From Bacteroidota bacterium (lineage in GTDB: Bacteria > Bacteroidota > Bacteroidia > Chitinophagales > Saprospiraceae): a stretch of DNA of 37,811 bases. The position numbers were made by a program, and so were the translations under genes. Positions 25,518 through 32,786 of this stretch are shown piece by piece. Position 1 is the stretch's first letter; every line of letters starts with the position of its first letter. The stretch covers positions 1 to 37,811 of the forward strand of contig JAKQJD010000563.1 in NCBI GenBank assembly GCA_029561355.1. The letters run 5' to 3'. The notes beneath the pieces are model-generated. The model did not search any database. It saw nothing but the letters and a program-made list of their open reading frames with translations, and was not told the DNA's origin.

Positions 25518-25617
25518 GAGGATAGAGGATTTGAAAATGCGAGGATTTGAAAATGCGAGGATTTGAGTGGCCGCTCTTACATCCTCAAATACGCGCATAC
25601 TCAAATCCTCTATCCTC
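25518..25617. repeat. Iterated-word hairpin, GAGGATTT word
   Basis: Arms 25518-25534 (GAGGATAGAGGATTTGA) and 25601-25617 are perfect complements over 17 bases. The left side repeats GAGGATTTGAAAATGC (16 bases) twice. The loop GTGGCCGCTCTTACATCC resembles the loop at 22108-22204. The right arm ends 2 bases before the stop of the transporter gene on the minus strand. Confidence 0.9.
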
Positions 25618-25619
25618 CT

Positions 25620-26783
25620 TTATTTTATCGCATTCGTCTGCCACGCCTTCCATGCCCAGAACAGGGCTCCAAAAGCAACCAGTGCAAAAGCGGCCGGCAG
25701 GCTCCAGGATTTGGCAATAAAACCGATCACAGCGGGGCCGCCCAGGAAACCGACCATCGCAAAAGTATTCATTGTGGCGAGGCCTGCACCGGGCGCCATA
25801 CCGGGCACACGGGCCGAAGCGCCGTATAAAATGGGCGCCCCCAGCGATACCCCTGCGCCGACCAAGGCAAATCCGAAAAGTGCTACTGGGGTGTTTTGAA
25901 AAATGACAGACAACATAAGTCCTGTGGCTGCCACCATTCCGCCGCCAATAAGCACCCTTCTTTCACCGAAGCGCACCAGCAATCCGTCGCCGACAAAACG
26001 GCCGCTCGCCATAAAAAATGCGTAAGCCGAAAAGCCCCAGCCTATCATATAAGCGGGCGAAACCAGCACTTCTTTCATGTAAACGGCCGACCAGTCGGCC
26101 ATGGTGCCTTCGGCCAGGTTGGTACACAAACTGATGGTAATAATACTCCAGAGCATGGCATTGGGAAAGGCAAATTTTTTGCCGGCCTGCTCTTCCGAAT
26201 TGTGCACGGTTTCGCGAAGCCCGTGCATGTGCTTGCCGGCCGCCAACGCCACAATGACCAGCAATCCGGACACCATCGCACTGTACAACAGCGGCAGCAC
26301 GCCCATGCCGGTAATAATGCTGGCCAGTGCCGAACCCGACATGGCGCCGGCAGACCAGAGCCCATGGCAGGTCGACATGATCCGGATGCTTTGCTGTTCT
26401 TCCAGCATGGTGGAGCAGGTATTCATCGACACATTCGTAGCGGAAAAGGCTGCGCCTGCCAGAAACAGGGAAAAGGCCAGCACCCATACTGTGCCGGCGA
26501 ACAAAGGCGCTATAAATAGTATCGAAGCCAGCGCAAGTGCTGCGCGCGCCATTTTGGCGGCTCCGAAACGATGCAGAATGGGTACTGCAAAAGGATTCAT
26601 AATGGTAACACCCGCCGGCAGCGAAAGCAGCAGCAATCCCAGTTGGGCCTCGTCCAGGGCAAATCTTTCCTTTATAAATGGAATCATAGCCGACCAGGTG
26701 CCGTACAAAAGTCCCGTAGCCGTAAAAATAAGACCTATGGAGCGGGCAACCTGATTGCGGGAAAAGTTGGTAAATATGCCCAC
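25620..26783 (-). CDS. MFS transporter, YbjJ-like
   Basis: 387 residues; the start is GTG at 26783, five bases after the stop of the adaptor gene. Twelve hydrophobic segments are visible. Marks of the YbjJ-like branch are NVSMNTCSTMLEEQQSIRIMSTCHGLWSAGAMSG and GTMADWSAVYMKEV. E. coli YbjJ is an inner-membrane protein of uncertain role related to sugar/proton symporters of the FucP type. The tight link to an RND-type adaptor is unexpected; see the finding. No substrate can be inferred. It ends at an iterated-word hairpin. Confidence 0.85.
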   Translation of the reverse strand: MGIFTNFSRNQVARSIGLIFTATGLLYGTWSAMIPFIKERFALDEAQLGLLLLSLPAGVTIMNPFAVPILHRFGAAKMARAALALASILFIAPLFAGTVWVLAFSLFLAGAAFSATNVSMNTCSTMLEEQQSIRIMSTCHGLWSAGAMSGSALASIITGMGVLPLLYSAMVSGLLVIVALAAGKHMHGLRETVHNSEEQAGKKFAFPNAMLWSIITISLCTNLAEGTMADWSAVYMKEVLVSPAYMIGWGFSAYAFFMASGRFVGDGLLVRFGERRVLIGGGMVAATGLMLSVIFQNTPVALFGFALVGAGVSLGAPILYGASARVPGMAPGAGLATMNTFAMVGFLGGPAVIGFIAKSWSLPAAFALVAFGALFWAWKAWQTNAIK

Positions 26784-26788
26784 CTGTT

Positions 26789-27832
26789 TTAATCGACTTT
26801 AGAAAAAGTGACAACACCATCCGGCCGCAGGAAAAGAATACCTGTGGTACAAACCGTATCGCCGGCCTGAAGTCCTTCCGTTATTTCGATCATACTGGAT
26901 TGGCGCACCCCGGTTTTTACAGTGACGAATTTGGCTTTGCCGTTTTTGCTCACAATCACTTTTTTGTCCCGTGCCTGCGGAATAACCGCCTGGTTGGGTA
27001 TCAGCAAGGCTTCCTGTTTGTTGCCGAGTGCGAGCGTCACTTCTGCAAATGCGCCTGGCAGCAGGCCTTTGCTGTCGCGCACGAGAGCACGTACACGCAG
27101 GTTGCGTGAATTCGCTTCAATACTTTGTTCCGTAGCCTGCACGACCGCCGTGTGCGGAGTAGCATTGCCTTCTATACTGAAGGTAACGGTTTGTCCGGTT
27201 TTTATCAGTTGGCTGTACTTTTCAGGTATGGAAAAATCGAGTTTCAACGCGGCTGCCGAGCGCAGCGTGGTGACCACCGAAGCGGGCGTTACGTAAGCGC
27301 CGGGGCTGATGTTGCGCAGCCCGACGATGCCATCGTACGGCGCGCGCAGTTCCGTTTTGTTGATATTGATCCTGACCAGTTGCAATTCGCTGCGCAAGGT
27401 TTGGGTCTGCAGGATAGCCAGGTCGTATTCCTGCTGGCTTACGCCTTTTACCTTGAGCAAGTCACCAAGCCGTTGTTCGGTGATCTCTGCCTGTTTGATC
27501 TGGGTTTGCAGTTTGTTCAGTTGCGAAGTGAGGTCTTCGTCAAAAATTTTGAGCAGTAGTTCTCCTTTTCGCACAGAGCGTCCTTCGGGCAGGTGCAGGG
27601 CCACTACACGTCCGGATGCTTCCGGGTGCAATTCGGTTTCTTCCGCAGGCAATAAAGTGCCGCTGGTCGTTACGTTTTCCGTCAGAACACTCGGCTTTGC
27701 TATATAACCTTCTACCGAAGAAACGCTCAGCCCCGCATTCGGAGGCGCCGCAGCACCTGCACCCGATTTGTTTTCGCTTTTTTCGCAGGCGGCAAAGAGT
27801 AAAATAAAAGAAAGTAAAGGGATGTATTTCAT
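26789..27832 (-). CDS. RND-type periplasmic adaptor (membrane-fusion) lipoprotein
   Basis: 347 residues from the ATG at 27832 with a lipoprotein signal (MKYIPLLSFILLFAAC, C16); the open frame reaches 28156 but that part is repeat DNA. The lipoyl half-motifs (SGRVVALHLPEGRSVRKGELL and LRAPYDGIVGLRNISPGAYV) flank a short coiled-coil hairpin (TSQLNKLQTQIKQAEITEQRLGDLL), then come barrel and membrane-proximal parts, as in HlyD-like adaptors of AcrA/MdtA type. Such proteins bridge an RND pump to an outer-membrane channel. Neither is next to it; the following gene on the same message is an MFS transporter. Confidence 0.9.
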   Translation of the reverse strand: MKYIPLLSFILLFAACEKSENKSGAGAAAPPNAGLSVSSVEGYIAKPSVLTENVTTSGTLLPAEETELHPEASGRVVALHLPEGRSVRKGELLLKIFDEDLTSQLNKLQTQIKQAEITEQRLGDLLKVKGVSQQEYDLAILQTQTLRSELQLVRININKTELRAPYDGIVGLRNISPGAYVTPASVVTTLRSAAALKLDFSIPEKYSQLIKTGQTVTFSIEGNATPHTAVVQATEQSIEANSRNLRVRALVRDSKGLLPGAFAEVTLALGNKQEALLIPNQAVIPQARDKKVIVSKNGKAKFVTVKTGVRQSSMIEITEGLQAGDTVCTTGILFLRPDGVVTFSKVD

Positions 27833-27909
27833 GTGTGAAGTTGATGTTGGCAAGAGATGCAAGAATAGCGCTTTAACACGAAATGCCCCATGTGGTTGAG
27901 TTAAAATAA

Positions 27910-28090
27910 AGTGCGAAGCCTGAAAACAGTGCGAAGTCGTCAGTGCTAAGTGCGAAGTCCATGACATTCTAGTGAATATGGACTTCGCATTTCGCACTGA
28001 CGACTTCGCACTGTTTTCAGGCTTCGCACTGAAGACTTCGTACTTCGCACTGTTTTCAGGCTTCGCACTGAAGACTTCGTACTTCGCACT
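27910..28090. repeat. Iterated-word hairpin, GTGCGAA word, 51-bp stem plus 39-bp tandem copies
   Basis: Arms 27910-27960 and 27980-28030 match over 51 bases with two mismatches. The loop (27961-27979) holds ATTC/GAAT and matches the loop at 20149-20169. Behind it a 39-bp unit is duplicated: 28021-28059 and 28060-28090 (cut short). The array ends 4 bases before the stop codon of the small gene 28095-28268. Confidence 0.93.
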
Positions 28091-28094
28091 ATGG

Positions 28095-28268
28095 TCAGTG
28101 GCGCAGACTGTTAAATGGCCGCATTTCTTCACCCAGCCAGTTGATGTTCCACTCATCGACGGTTATGATACGTTTCGCCTGCCGCGTCATTTTACGGCGC
28201 AGATAAGCGAATGCGAGGCGGGGCGACTTGCGCCACAAGCGGCGGAATTTTTGGATACGACGAGCCAT
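28095..28268 (-). CDS. Small basic protein of 57 residues, unknown
   Basis: An ATG at 28268 opens a 57-codon frame ending in TGA at 28095-28097. The N-terminal half is rich in Arg and Lys (MARRIQKFRRLWRKSPR, then LRRKMTRQAKR), and the C-terminal half is mixed (VDEWNINWLGEEMRPF). The codons are GC-rich in position 3 like the neighbours, while the DNA upstream is AT-rich as a promoter region would be. No signal peptide and no known family. Its stop lies 4 bases beyond an iterated-word hairpin, as for many real genes here; this supports it. It could bind nucleic acid or ribosomes, but this is a guess. Confidence 0.5.
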   Translation of the reverse strand: MARRIQKFRRLWRKSPRLAFAYLRRKMTRQAKRIITVDEWNINWLGEEMRPFNSLRH

Positions 28269-28429
28269 GACAGAATAGTTTTTGTGATTATCGTAATAAT
28301 GGTAAATTGTTGATTACAAATAAATTAACGCATTTTGAATGCCTTAAGTTTCCGGATGTAATATATTTTTTAGTTAAACTTTTCAAATGTCGCAAATCAG
28401 TCAAAAACAACAATGTGTAAAACCCGGCG

Positions 28430-28437
28430 TACCTTTG
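28430..28437 (+). promoter_or_regulatory. Possible -7 box (TAnnTTTG) for the glycosyltransferase gene
   Basis: TACCTTTG is an exact match to the Bacteroidota -7 consensus, 35 bases before the ATG at 28473, which gives a plausible leader. No TTTG is found 19 bases upstream. The rest of the gap 28269-28472 is AT-rich and holds no other clear element. Confidence 0.45.
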
Positions 28438-28472
28438 TCGGCTAAAATCTTGTATTACCTGAACATTACGCT

Positions 28473-29192
28473 ATGAGCGAAACTTTGTCTATCGTTATTC
28501 CCGCATACAATGAAGAACGCACCATCCACCGCATTTTGGATAAAATTAAAGCGGTGGAACTGACCGGTGGCATGCAGAAAGAATTAATCATTACCAATGA
28601 TTGTTCCAAAGACGACACAGAAGGCGCGATTAAACGTTATATGGACGCCAATCCGCAATTAAATATCCGGTATCTGAAACACGAAGTCAACAAGGGCAAA
28701 GGCGCTGCGCTGCATACCGGTATCCAGCATGCTTCGGGTCAATACATCATTATTCAGGATGCCGACCTGGAGTACGACCCTGCCGAATATAATATTCTGC
28801 TGCGTCCTGTGCTCGACGGATATGCCGACGTGGTGTACGGTTCGCGGTTCATGGGCGGCAGGCCGCACCGCATTTTATTTTTCTGGCATAGCATCGGAAA
28901 TAAAGTTCTGACGTTTACATCCAATATGTTTACCAATCTCAATCTGACAGATATGGAGACTTGCTACAAACTGTTCAAGTCCGATATTCTGAAAGGGTTG
29001 AACCTCCAGGAAAAACGATTCGGCTTTGAACCGGAAGTGACTGCGCGAATCAGCCGCATTAAGGATATCCGGATATATGAAGTGGGTATTTCCTATTACG
29101 GCCGGTCCTATGAAGAAGGTAAAAAAATAGGCGCCAGGGACGGATTCCGCGCTATCTACTGCATTTTGAAATACAACCTGTGGGCCAGGTGA
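28473..29192 (+). CDS. GT2-family glycosyltransferase (dolichyl-phosphate mannosyltransferase-like)
   Basis: 239 residues. GT-A fold: SIVIPAYNEERTI at the N-terminus, D43 in ITNDCSKDDT (nucleotide binding), HEVNKGKGAAL, and the metal motif D96-A-D98 in IIIQDADLEYDP. The later YGSRFMGG and ETCYKLFKSDIL are typical of the DPM1/polyprenyl-phosphate branch. It likely moves a sugar from a nucleotide to a lipid carrier at the inner face of the membrane; no membrane segment is present. Acceptor unknown. The following genes on the same strand (LptF/LptG-like permease, M28 enzyme) may share a message, although an array lies between. Confidence 0.9.
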   Translation: MSETLSIVIPAYNEERTIHRILDKIKAVELTGGMQKELIITNDCSKDDTEGAIKRYMDANPQLNIRYLKHEVNKGKGAALHTGIQHASGQYIIIQDADLEYDPAEYNILLRPVLDGYADVVYGSRFMGGRPHRILFFWHSIGNKVLTFTSNMFTNLNLTDMETCYKLFKSDILKGLNLQEKRFGFEPEVTARISRIKDIRIYEVGISYYGRSYEEGKKIGARDGFRAIYCILKYNLWAR

Positions 29193-29194
29193 TA

Positions 29195-29286
29195 TAGTGC
29201 GAAGTCTGGAAATAGTGCGAAGTCGTCAGTGCGAAGTGCGAAGTCTGGAAACAGTGCGAAGTCGTCAGTGCGAAGTACGAAGTCTT
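29195..29286. repeat. GTGCGAA-word direct tandem array, 39-bp period
   Basis: A 39-bp unit (AGTGCGAAGTCTGGAAATAG... ) is repeated in direct orientation about 2.3 times without an inverted partner, unlike the other loci of this family. It starts 2 bases after the glycosyltransferase stop. Confidence 0.9.
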
Positions 29287-29346
29287 CTCAACAACCTCAA
29301 CCCTCAACAACCTCAACAACCTCAACAACCTCAACAACCTCAACAA
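29287..29346. repeat. CCTCAACAA microsatellite, period 9
   Basis: Six or so copies of a 9-base unit CCTCAACAA with one irregular copy, directly after the GTGCGAA array and 12 bases before the ATG of the next gene. No inverted partner. Variation in copy number would change the spacing to the start codon. Confidence 0.9.
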
Positions 29347-29358
29347 TAAAAACATCCA

Positions 29359-30444
29359 ATGCTGAAACTAAAGGTTCTGGATAAATATTTCATCCGGCAA
29401 TACCTCAATACGGTGCTTTTTTCGCTGCTGATCTGTACGCTGATCACAGTGGCCATCGATTTCAGCGACAAGGTGCAGTCCATCATTGAAAAACCGTGCA
29501 CAGCCAAGGATGTGCTGGCTTATTACATCGGTTTTACGCTGCATATGGCGGGGTTGCTTCTGCCACTGTATACCCTGATCGGGGTGGTTTTTTTTACTTC
29601 CCGGCTGGCGTTCAATTCCGAAATACTCTCCGTGCTCAATGCGGGCGTCAGTTTCGGCCGGCTTATGCGCCCTTACATGATGGCGGGCAGCGTGGTGGTG
29701 AGCGTTCATTTGCTGCTCAATCACCTGATCATTCCGCATACCAACGCATGGAAATTGTATTTTGAAAATACATTTGTGTGGACCGACCAGGAAAAAGGGC
29801 GCTCCTCGAATGTACATTTCCTCGTTTCGCCGGATACCAAAGTATACATCCGCGGATACAATAAAACCAACCAGTCGGGCAGCGGGTTACGGCTCGAAAA
29901 ATTTGCCGGCAACCGCATTTCCAGCATTCTGGAAGCCGATAATATGAAATGGAAACCCGACATCCAGCGCTGGGAACTGAACAATTACACCGTCCGCACC
30001 TTCGACGGCCTGCGCGAAAGTTACAAACGGTACAACACGCCCATCGATACCGCCATCAACCTGGCCCCGCAGGATTTCATTTACTACCAGAACCAGAACC
30101 AGGCGATGACGACCGGCGAACTGCTGACTGCTATCGAACGGGATCGAACCAGGGGTATAGCCAACAGGAGTTACGAAATAGAAATGCAGCGCCGAACAGC
30201 CGATGCATTCACCAACCTCATATTAACGATCATCGGCCTGGCCGTGGCGGGGCGTAAAGTGCGCGGCGGCATGGGCTTGCACCTGGCGCTGGGAATCGGC
30301 ATTGGCGCCTCGTTTATCTTGCTGTCCAAGTTCGCCGTTTCCTTCGCCATCAGCGGTACCGTGCCGGTTATTATCGGCATGTGGATACCCAATTTGATTT
30401 TTGCTGCCGTCGCCATCTGGCTGGTAAGCCGAGCCCAGAAATAA
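29359..30444 (+). CDS. LptF/LptG-family permease (YjgP/YjgQ)
   Basis: 361 residues. The N-terminus KLKVLDKYFIRQYLNTVLFSLLICTLI is the family mark, with three membrane helices in the first 120 residues, a periplasmic beta domain of about 140 residues (jellyroll region), and three more helices at the end (LILTIIGLAVAGRKVRGGMG, FAVSFAISGTVPVIIGMWIPN). LptF and LptG form the membrane part of the ABC transporter that extracts lipopolysaccharide and drives it to LptC/A/D. LptF and LptG are not distinguished here, and no LptB ATPase is adjacent. Followed after 15 bases by the M28 gene on the same strand. Confidence 0.92.
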   Translation: MLKLKVLDKYFIRQYLNTVLFSLLICTLITVAIDFSDKVQSIIEKPCTAKDVLAYYIGFTLHMAGLLLPLYTLIGVVFFTSRLAFNSEILSVLNAGVSFGRLMRPYMMAGSVVVSVHLLLNHLIIPHTNAWKLYFENTFVWTDQEKGRSSNVHFLVSPDTKVYIRGYNKTNQSGSGLRLEKFAGNRISSILEADNMKWKPDIQRWELNNYTVRTFDGLRESYKRYNTPIDTAINLAPQDFIYYQNQNQAMTTGELLTAIERDRTRGIANRSYEIEMQRRTADAFTNLILTIIGLAVAGRKVRGGMGLHLALGIGIGASFILLSKFAVSFAISGTVPVIIGMWIPNLIFAAVAIWLVSRAQK

Positions 30445-30459
30445 ATTCTTTCTTCAGTC

Positions 30460-31485
30460 ATGAGCAAAAAAACATCCCGCTCCCGTTTAGCCTATATCCT
30501 GATCGGGGCGCTGCTGGTTTCCACGATTTTTGTTACGCTTCAACCTTTTTTGCCGAAGCCGGGGTCGGATACCCCACCGCTACCCCCGCCGCCGCCGATT
30601 GAAAAAGTGGCTATTCCAAGTTTCAATGTGGACTCGGCTTTCGTTTTTGTGCAAAAACAGGTGGATTTCGGTCCGCGCGTGCCCAATTCGCCCGCGCACC
30701 AGAAATGTGCAGCCTGGTTTACAGGCGAATTCAAGCGCTACGGTTTGTCGGTCATTTCCCAGAACTTCAAAGCCACGCACTACAAAGGCACCACCTTTAA
30801 TGCTGTCAATATCATTGCACAATACAAACCCAACCTGCCCAAACGCATCTTGCTGGCAGCCCACTGGGACAGCCGTTTTCAGGCAGACAAGGATGAAAAA
30901 AATAAAACCATGCCCATCGACGGCGCCGACGACGGCGCGAGCGGCGCAGCGGTATTGCTCGAAATAGCGCGCACCCTGGCGGCCAACGACGTAAACCTGG
31001 GTGTCGATCTGCTGCTGTTCGACGTGGAAGACCAGGGCGACGACAACGGCGCTTCCGAAACCTGGTGCCTGGGATCGCAGTACTGGTCAAAAAACCTGCA
31101 CCGCCCGTCTTATATGCCGTATTCCGCCATTTTGCTCGACATGGTTGGTGCGAAAGGCGCCCGGTTTATGAAGGAAGGCGTTTCCATGCAGGTGGCCCCG
31201 CAAACAGTCGAAAAAATCTGGAGTCTCGCATCTTCACTCGGATACGGCAACTATTTTGTACCCGACCCGCGTTCGGGCATTACCGACGACCATGTGTTCG
31301 TGGCGCAAGGCGCAGGTATTCCCATGATAGATATTATCAGCACGCCCAATGAGGGTGATGATCCCTTCGGCCGGCACCACCACCGCCATTCCGACAATAT
31401 GAGTGTGATCGATAAAAACACACTCCAGGCAGTTGGCCAGACGCTGACTGCGTTTGTGTATCAGACGTACAACGGGGTCCTGTAG
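30460..31485 (+). CDS. M28-family zinc enzyme, glutaminyl-cyclase-like
   Basis: 341 residues. An N-terminal membrane anchor (YILIGALLVSTIFVTL, 12-27) and a proline-rich linker are followed by the M28 catalytic domain. Residues fit the glutaminyl cyclase branch: H135 in AHWDSR, D158 in GADDGASG, E190-D191 in LFDVEDQG, DMVGA (227-231), TDDH (275-278) and H310 in HHHRHSDN. Animal and bacterial type II glutaminyl cyclases convert N-terminal glutamine to pyroglutamate, a step seen on secreted proteins of Bacteroidota; a peptidase role is also possible. It acts on the periplasmic side. It follows the LptF/LptG-like gene by 15 bases. The array at 31486 begins right after its stop. Confidence 0.85.
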   Translation: MSKKTSRSRLAYILIGALLVSTIFVTLQPFLPKPGSDTPPLPPPPPIEKVAIPSFNVDSAFVFVQKQVDFGPRVPNSPAHQKCAAWFTGEFKRYGLSVISQNFKATHYKGTTFNAVNIIAQYKPNLPKRILLAAHWDSRFQADKDEKNKTMPIDGADDGASGAAVLLEIARTLAANDVNLGVDLLLFDVEDQGDDNGASETWCLGSQYWSKNLHRPSYMPYSAILLDMVGAKGARFMKEGVSMQVAPQTVEKIWSLASSLGYGNYFVPDPRSGITDDHVFVAQGAGIPMIDIISTPNEGDDPFGRHHHRHSDNMSVIDKNTLQAVGQTLTAFVYQTYNGVL

Positions 31486-31628
31486 TAGTGCGAAGTCGTC
31501 AGTGCGAAGTGCGAAGTCTTAAGCCACTCACGTTGTTCTTGACTTCGGACTTCGCACTGACGGCTTCGCACTACTTTCAGACTTCGCACTACTTCAGACT
31601 TCGCACTTCGCACTGACGACTTCGCACT
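31486..31628. repeat. Iterated-word hairpin, GTGCGAA word, two competing right arms
   Basis: Left arm 31486-31518 pairs with 31541-31573 (two mismatches) and, as the alternative, 31487-31518 pairs perfectly (32 bases) with 31597-31628. The array begins at the base after the M28 stop, and its right end encodes the last residues and the stop of the cyclase gene on the other strand. Confidence 0.93.
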
Positions 31629-32367
31629 TGAATATCACCGGCTTCGAGGGCGACGCATCCAGATCAAAAGAAGCCGTTTGCAGGTTCAGCAAATAAAACC
31701 CGTCTTTCACTTCATTGGGTACATAAATCATTTCCGTGATCGTGCAATGCGTGCGTATGGCCTCCGGATATTGCCAGAATGCGCGGTGTGCCAGGAGCGC
31801 GCCGCCGTCTTCCTCGCGATCCACGGAAGGCAGGTCGAGCAACAGGTGCTCGATGCCATTTTCAACTAAAAACGCGACTGCTTCGTGGTGCAGGTACGGC
31901 GGGTTGGCGCCCGAATAATTGGTGCGTTTTTTCAGGTCGTCATTGGGCAGGGTTCTGATAATCAGTGCTTTGGGTGCAGATGCGTCCCAGATTTCTTCCA
32001 GTTGTTCGCGAAAAACAATCCGGTCGCCCGTTTCCGTTTTTCTGGGGTAAATACTGATCAGTTTGGCCGGAAAATGATGTTGTTGAAGGCAATCTCTCAG
32101 TACATACCGTTCACGCGAAATGTGTCCCACACATTCCGTATGTGTCCCGTTTCCATGCGGGTTAAAACGCACGTTGAAAAAATTCACGACCCCGCCCTGT
32201 GCGGTACTTCCAATAAAATTGCCGGCCACCACAGGTGAAAAATCGACGGGTGGCGCCCAGAAACAATTGGGGTTTTCCATACCGTTGCGCAGCGGAATGG
32301 ACAGGTCGATGGGTTGTGAAAGGTTGGCTTCGTAAACAGAACCCTTGTGAAGGAATTGAATTTTCAT
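31594..32367 (-). CDS. Metal-dependent cyclase-family hydrolase (kynurenine-formamidase-like)
   Basis: 257 residues from the ATG at 32367; the frame extends 8 codons upstream. The cyclase motif H71-G-N-G-T-H76-T-E78-C-V-G-H82 matches the metal site (HxGTHxD...H) of the cyclase/kynurenine formamidase superfamily, where a zinc or manganese ion activates water. Later marks are LIIRTLPND and IEHLLLDLPSVDR. The substrate is not clear; the family includes arylformamidases and other amide or lactone hydrolases. No tryptophan-catabolism gene is near. The last residues KCEVVSAKCEV and the stop codon are translated from the iterated-word array (31594-31629), so the original C-terminus has been replaced. 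Confidence 0.87.
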   Translation of the reverse strand: MKIQFLHKGSVYEANLSQPIDLSIPLRNGMENPNCFWAPPVDFSPVVAGNFIGSTAQGGVVNFFNVRFNPHGNGTHTECVGHISRERYVLRDCLQQHHFPAKLISIYPRKTETGDRIVFREQLEEIWDASAPKALIIRTLPNDDLKKRTNYSGANPPYLHHEAVAFLVENGIEHLLLDLPSVDREEDGGALLAHRAFWQYPEAIRTHCTITEMIYVPNEVKDGFYLLNLQTASFDLDASPSKPVIFKCEVVSAKCEV

Positions 32368-32434
32368 AGTTTTGTAGAATCGCAAGTGCAATCAGGGCGC
32401 ATACGAGGAGCGGAACGTGCCGGGTACTTTCTGA

Positions 32435-32488
32435 GAGCATGTTGATATTGTCCTGTTCTCGCCTCGACATGAAAACATCAACATGCTC
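32435..32488. mobile_element. Short MITE-like relative of E1 (E3)
   Basis: Arms GAGCATGTTGAT (32435-32446) and ATCAACATGCTC (32477-32488) are perfect complements. The first 11 bases equal the E1 terminus, and the segment next to the right end (CTGTTCTCGCCTCGACAT) resembles E1 at about 7195-7220. The core is missing. The flanks are TGA and TTC, not duplicated. It stands alone in the gap before E2. Confidence 0.6.
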
Positions 32489-32607
32489 TTCGTGTTTGAA
32501 CTTTTTGAGATGATGCCGGTTTCTTTCGCGTTCATCGTGCCTTGAAAAAAATTGATCGAATATCCGTTATTTTCGCCGCCGTTCTGCGTTTAAAGGGAGC
32601 CATAAAT

Positions 32608-32774
32608 TAAGAGCCTATCCGAAAACCTCAATGGGCCTGAAAAACCCATCTTTTAAAATCCTCCTTCGTTAAATTTTCAGTCCGTAGGCTCCGGCTACGA
32701 ACCGAAAATTTGCCTTGACTGATTTCAAAATCCGGCCTTTTCAGCCTCCAATGAGGTTTTCGGATAGGCTCTAA
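32608..32774. mobile_element. MITE-like element E2 with TAA target duplications
   Basis: Element 32611-32771 (161 bp), with TAA at 32608-32610 and 32772-32774. Terminal repeats are perfect over 20 bases (GAGCCTATCCGAAAACCTCA and its complement). The core CGTTAAATTTTC, central hairpin CGTAG/CTACG and GAAAATTTGCCTTG sit at nearly the same offsets as in E1. It ends 12 bases before the ATG of the next gene and may affect its promoter. The stretch 32490-32607 between E3 and E2 holds nothing recognised. Confidence 0.82.
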
Positions 32775-32786
32775 AACCACATTTCT

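Noticed and set aside
27833-28156. Extension of the adaptor frame
   Set aside because: It translates the GTGCGAA array into repeated residues (SAKYEVFSAKPEN-type) and precedes a perfect lipoprotein signal.
27972-28313. A 113-codon open frame on the + strand
   Set aside because: Starts in the repeat array and is the antisense of the 57-residue gene; no sign of coding.
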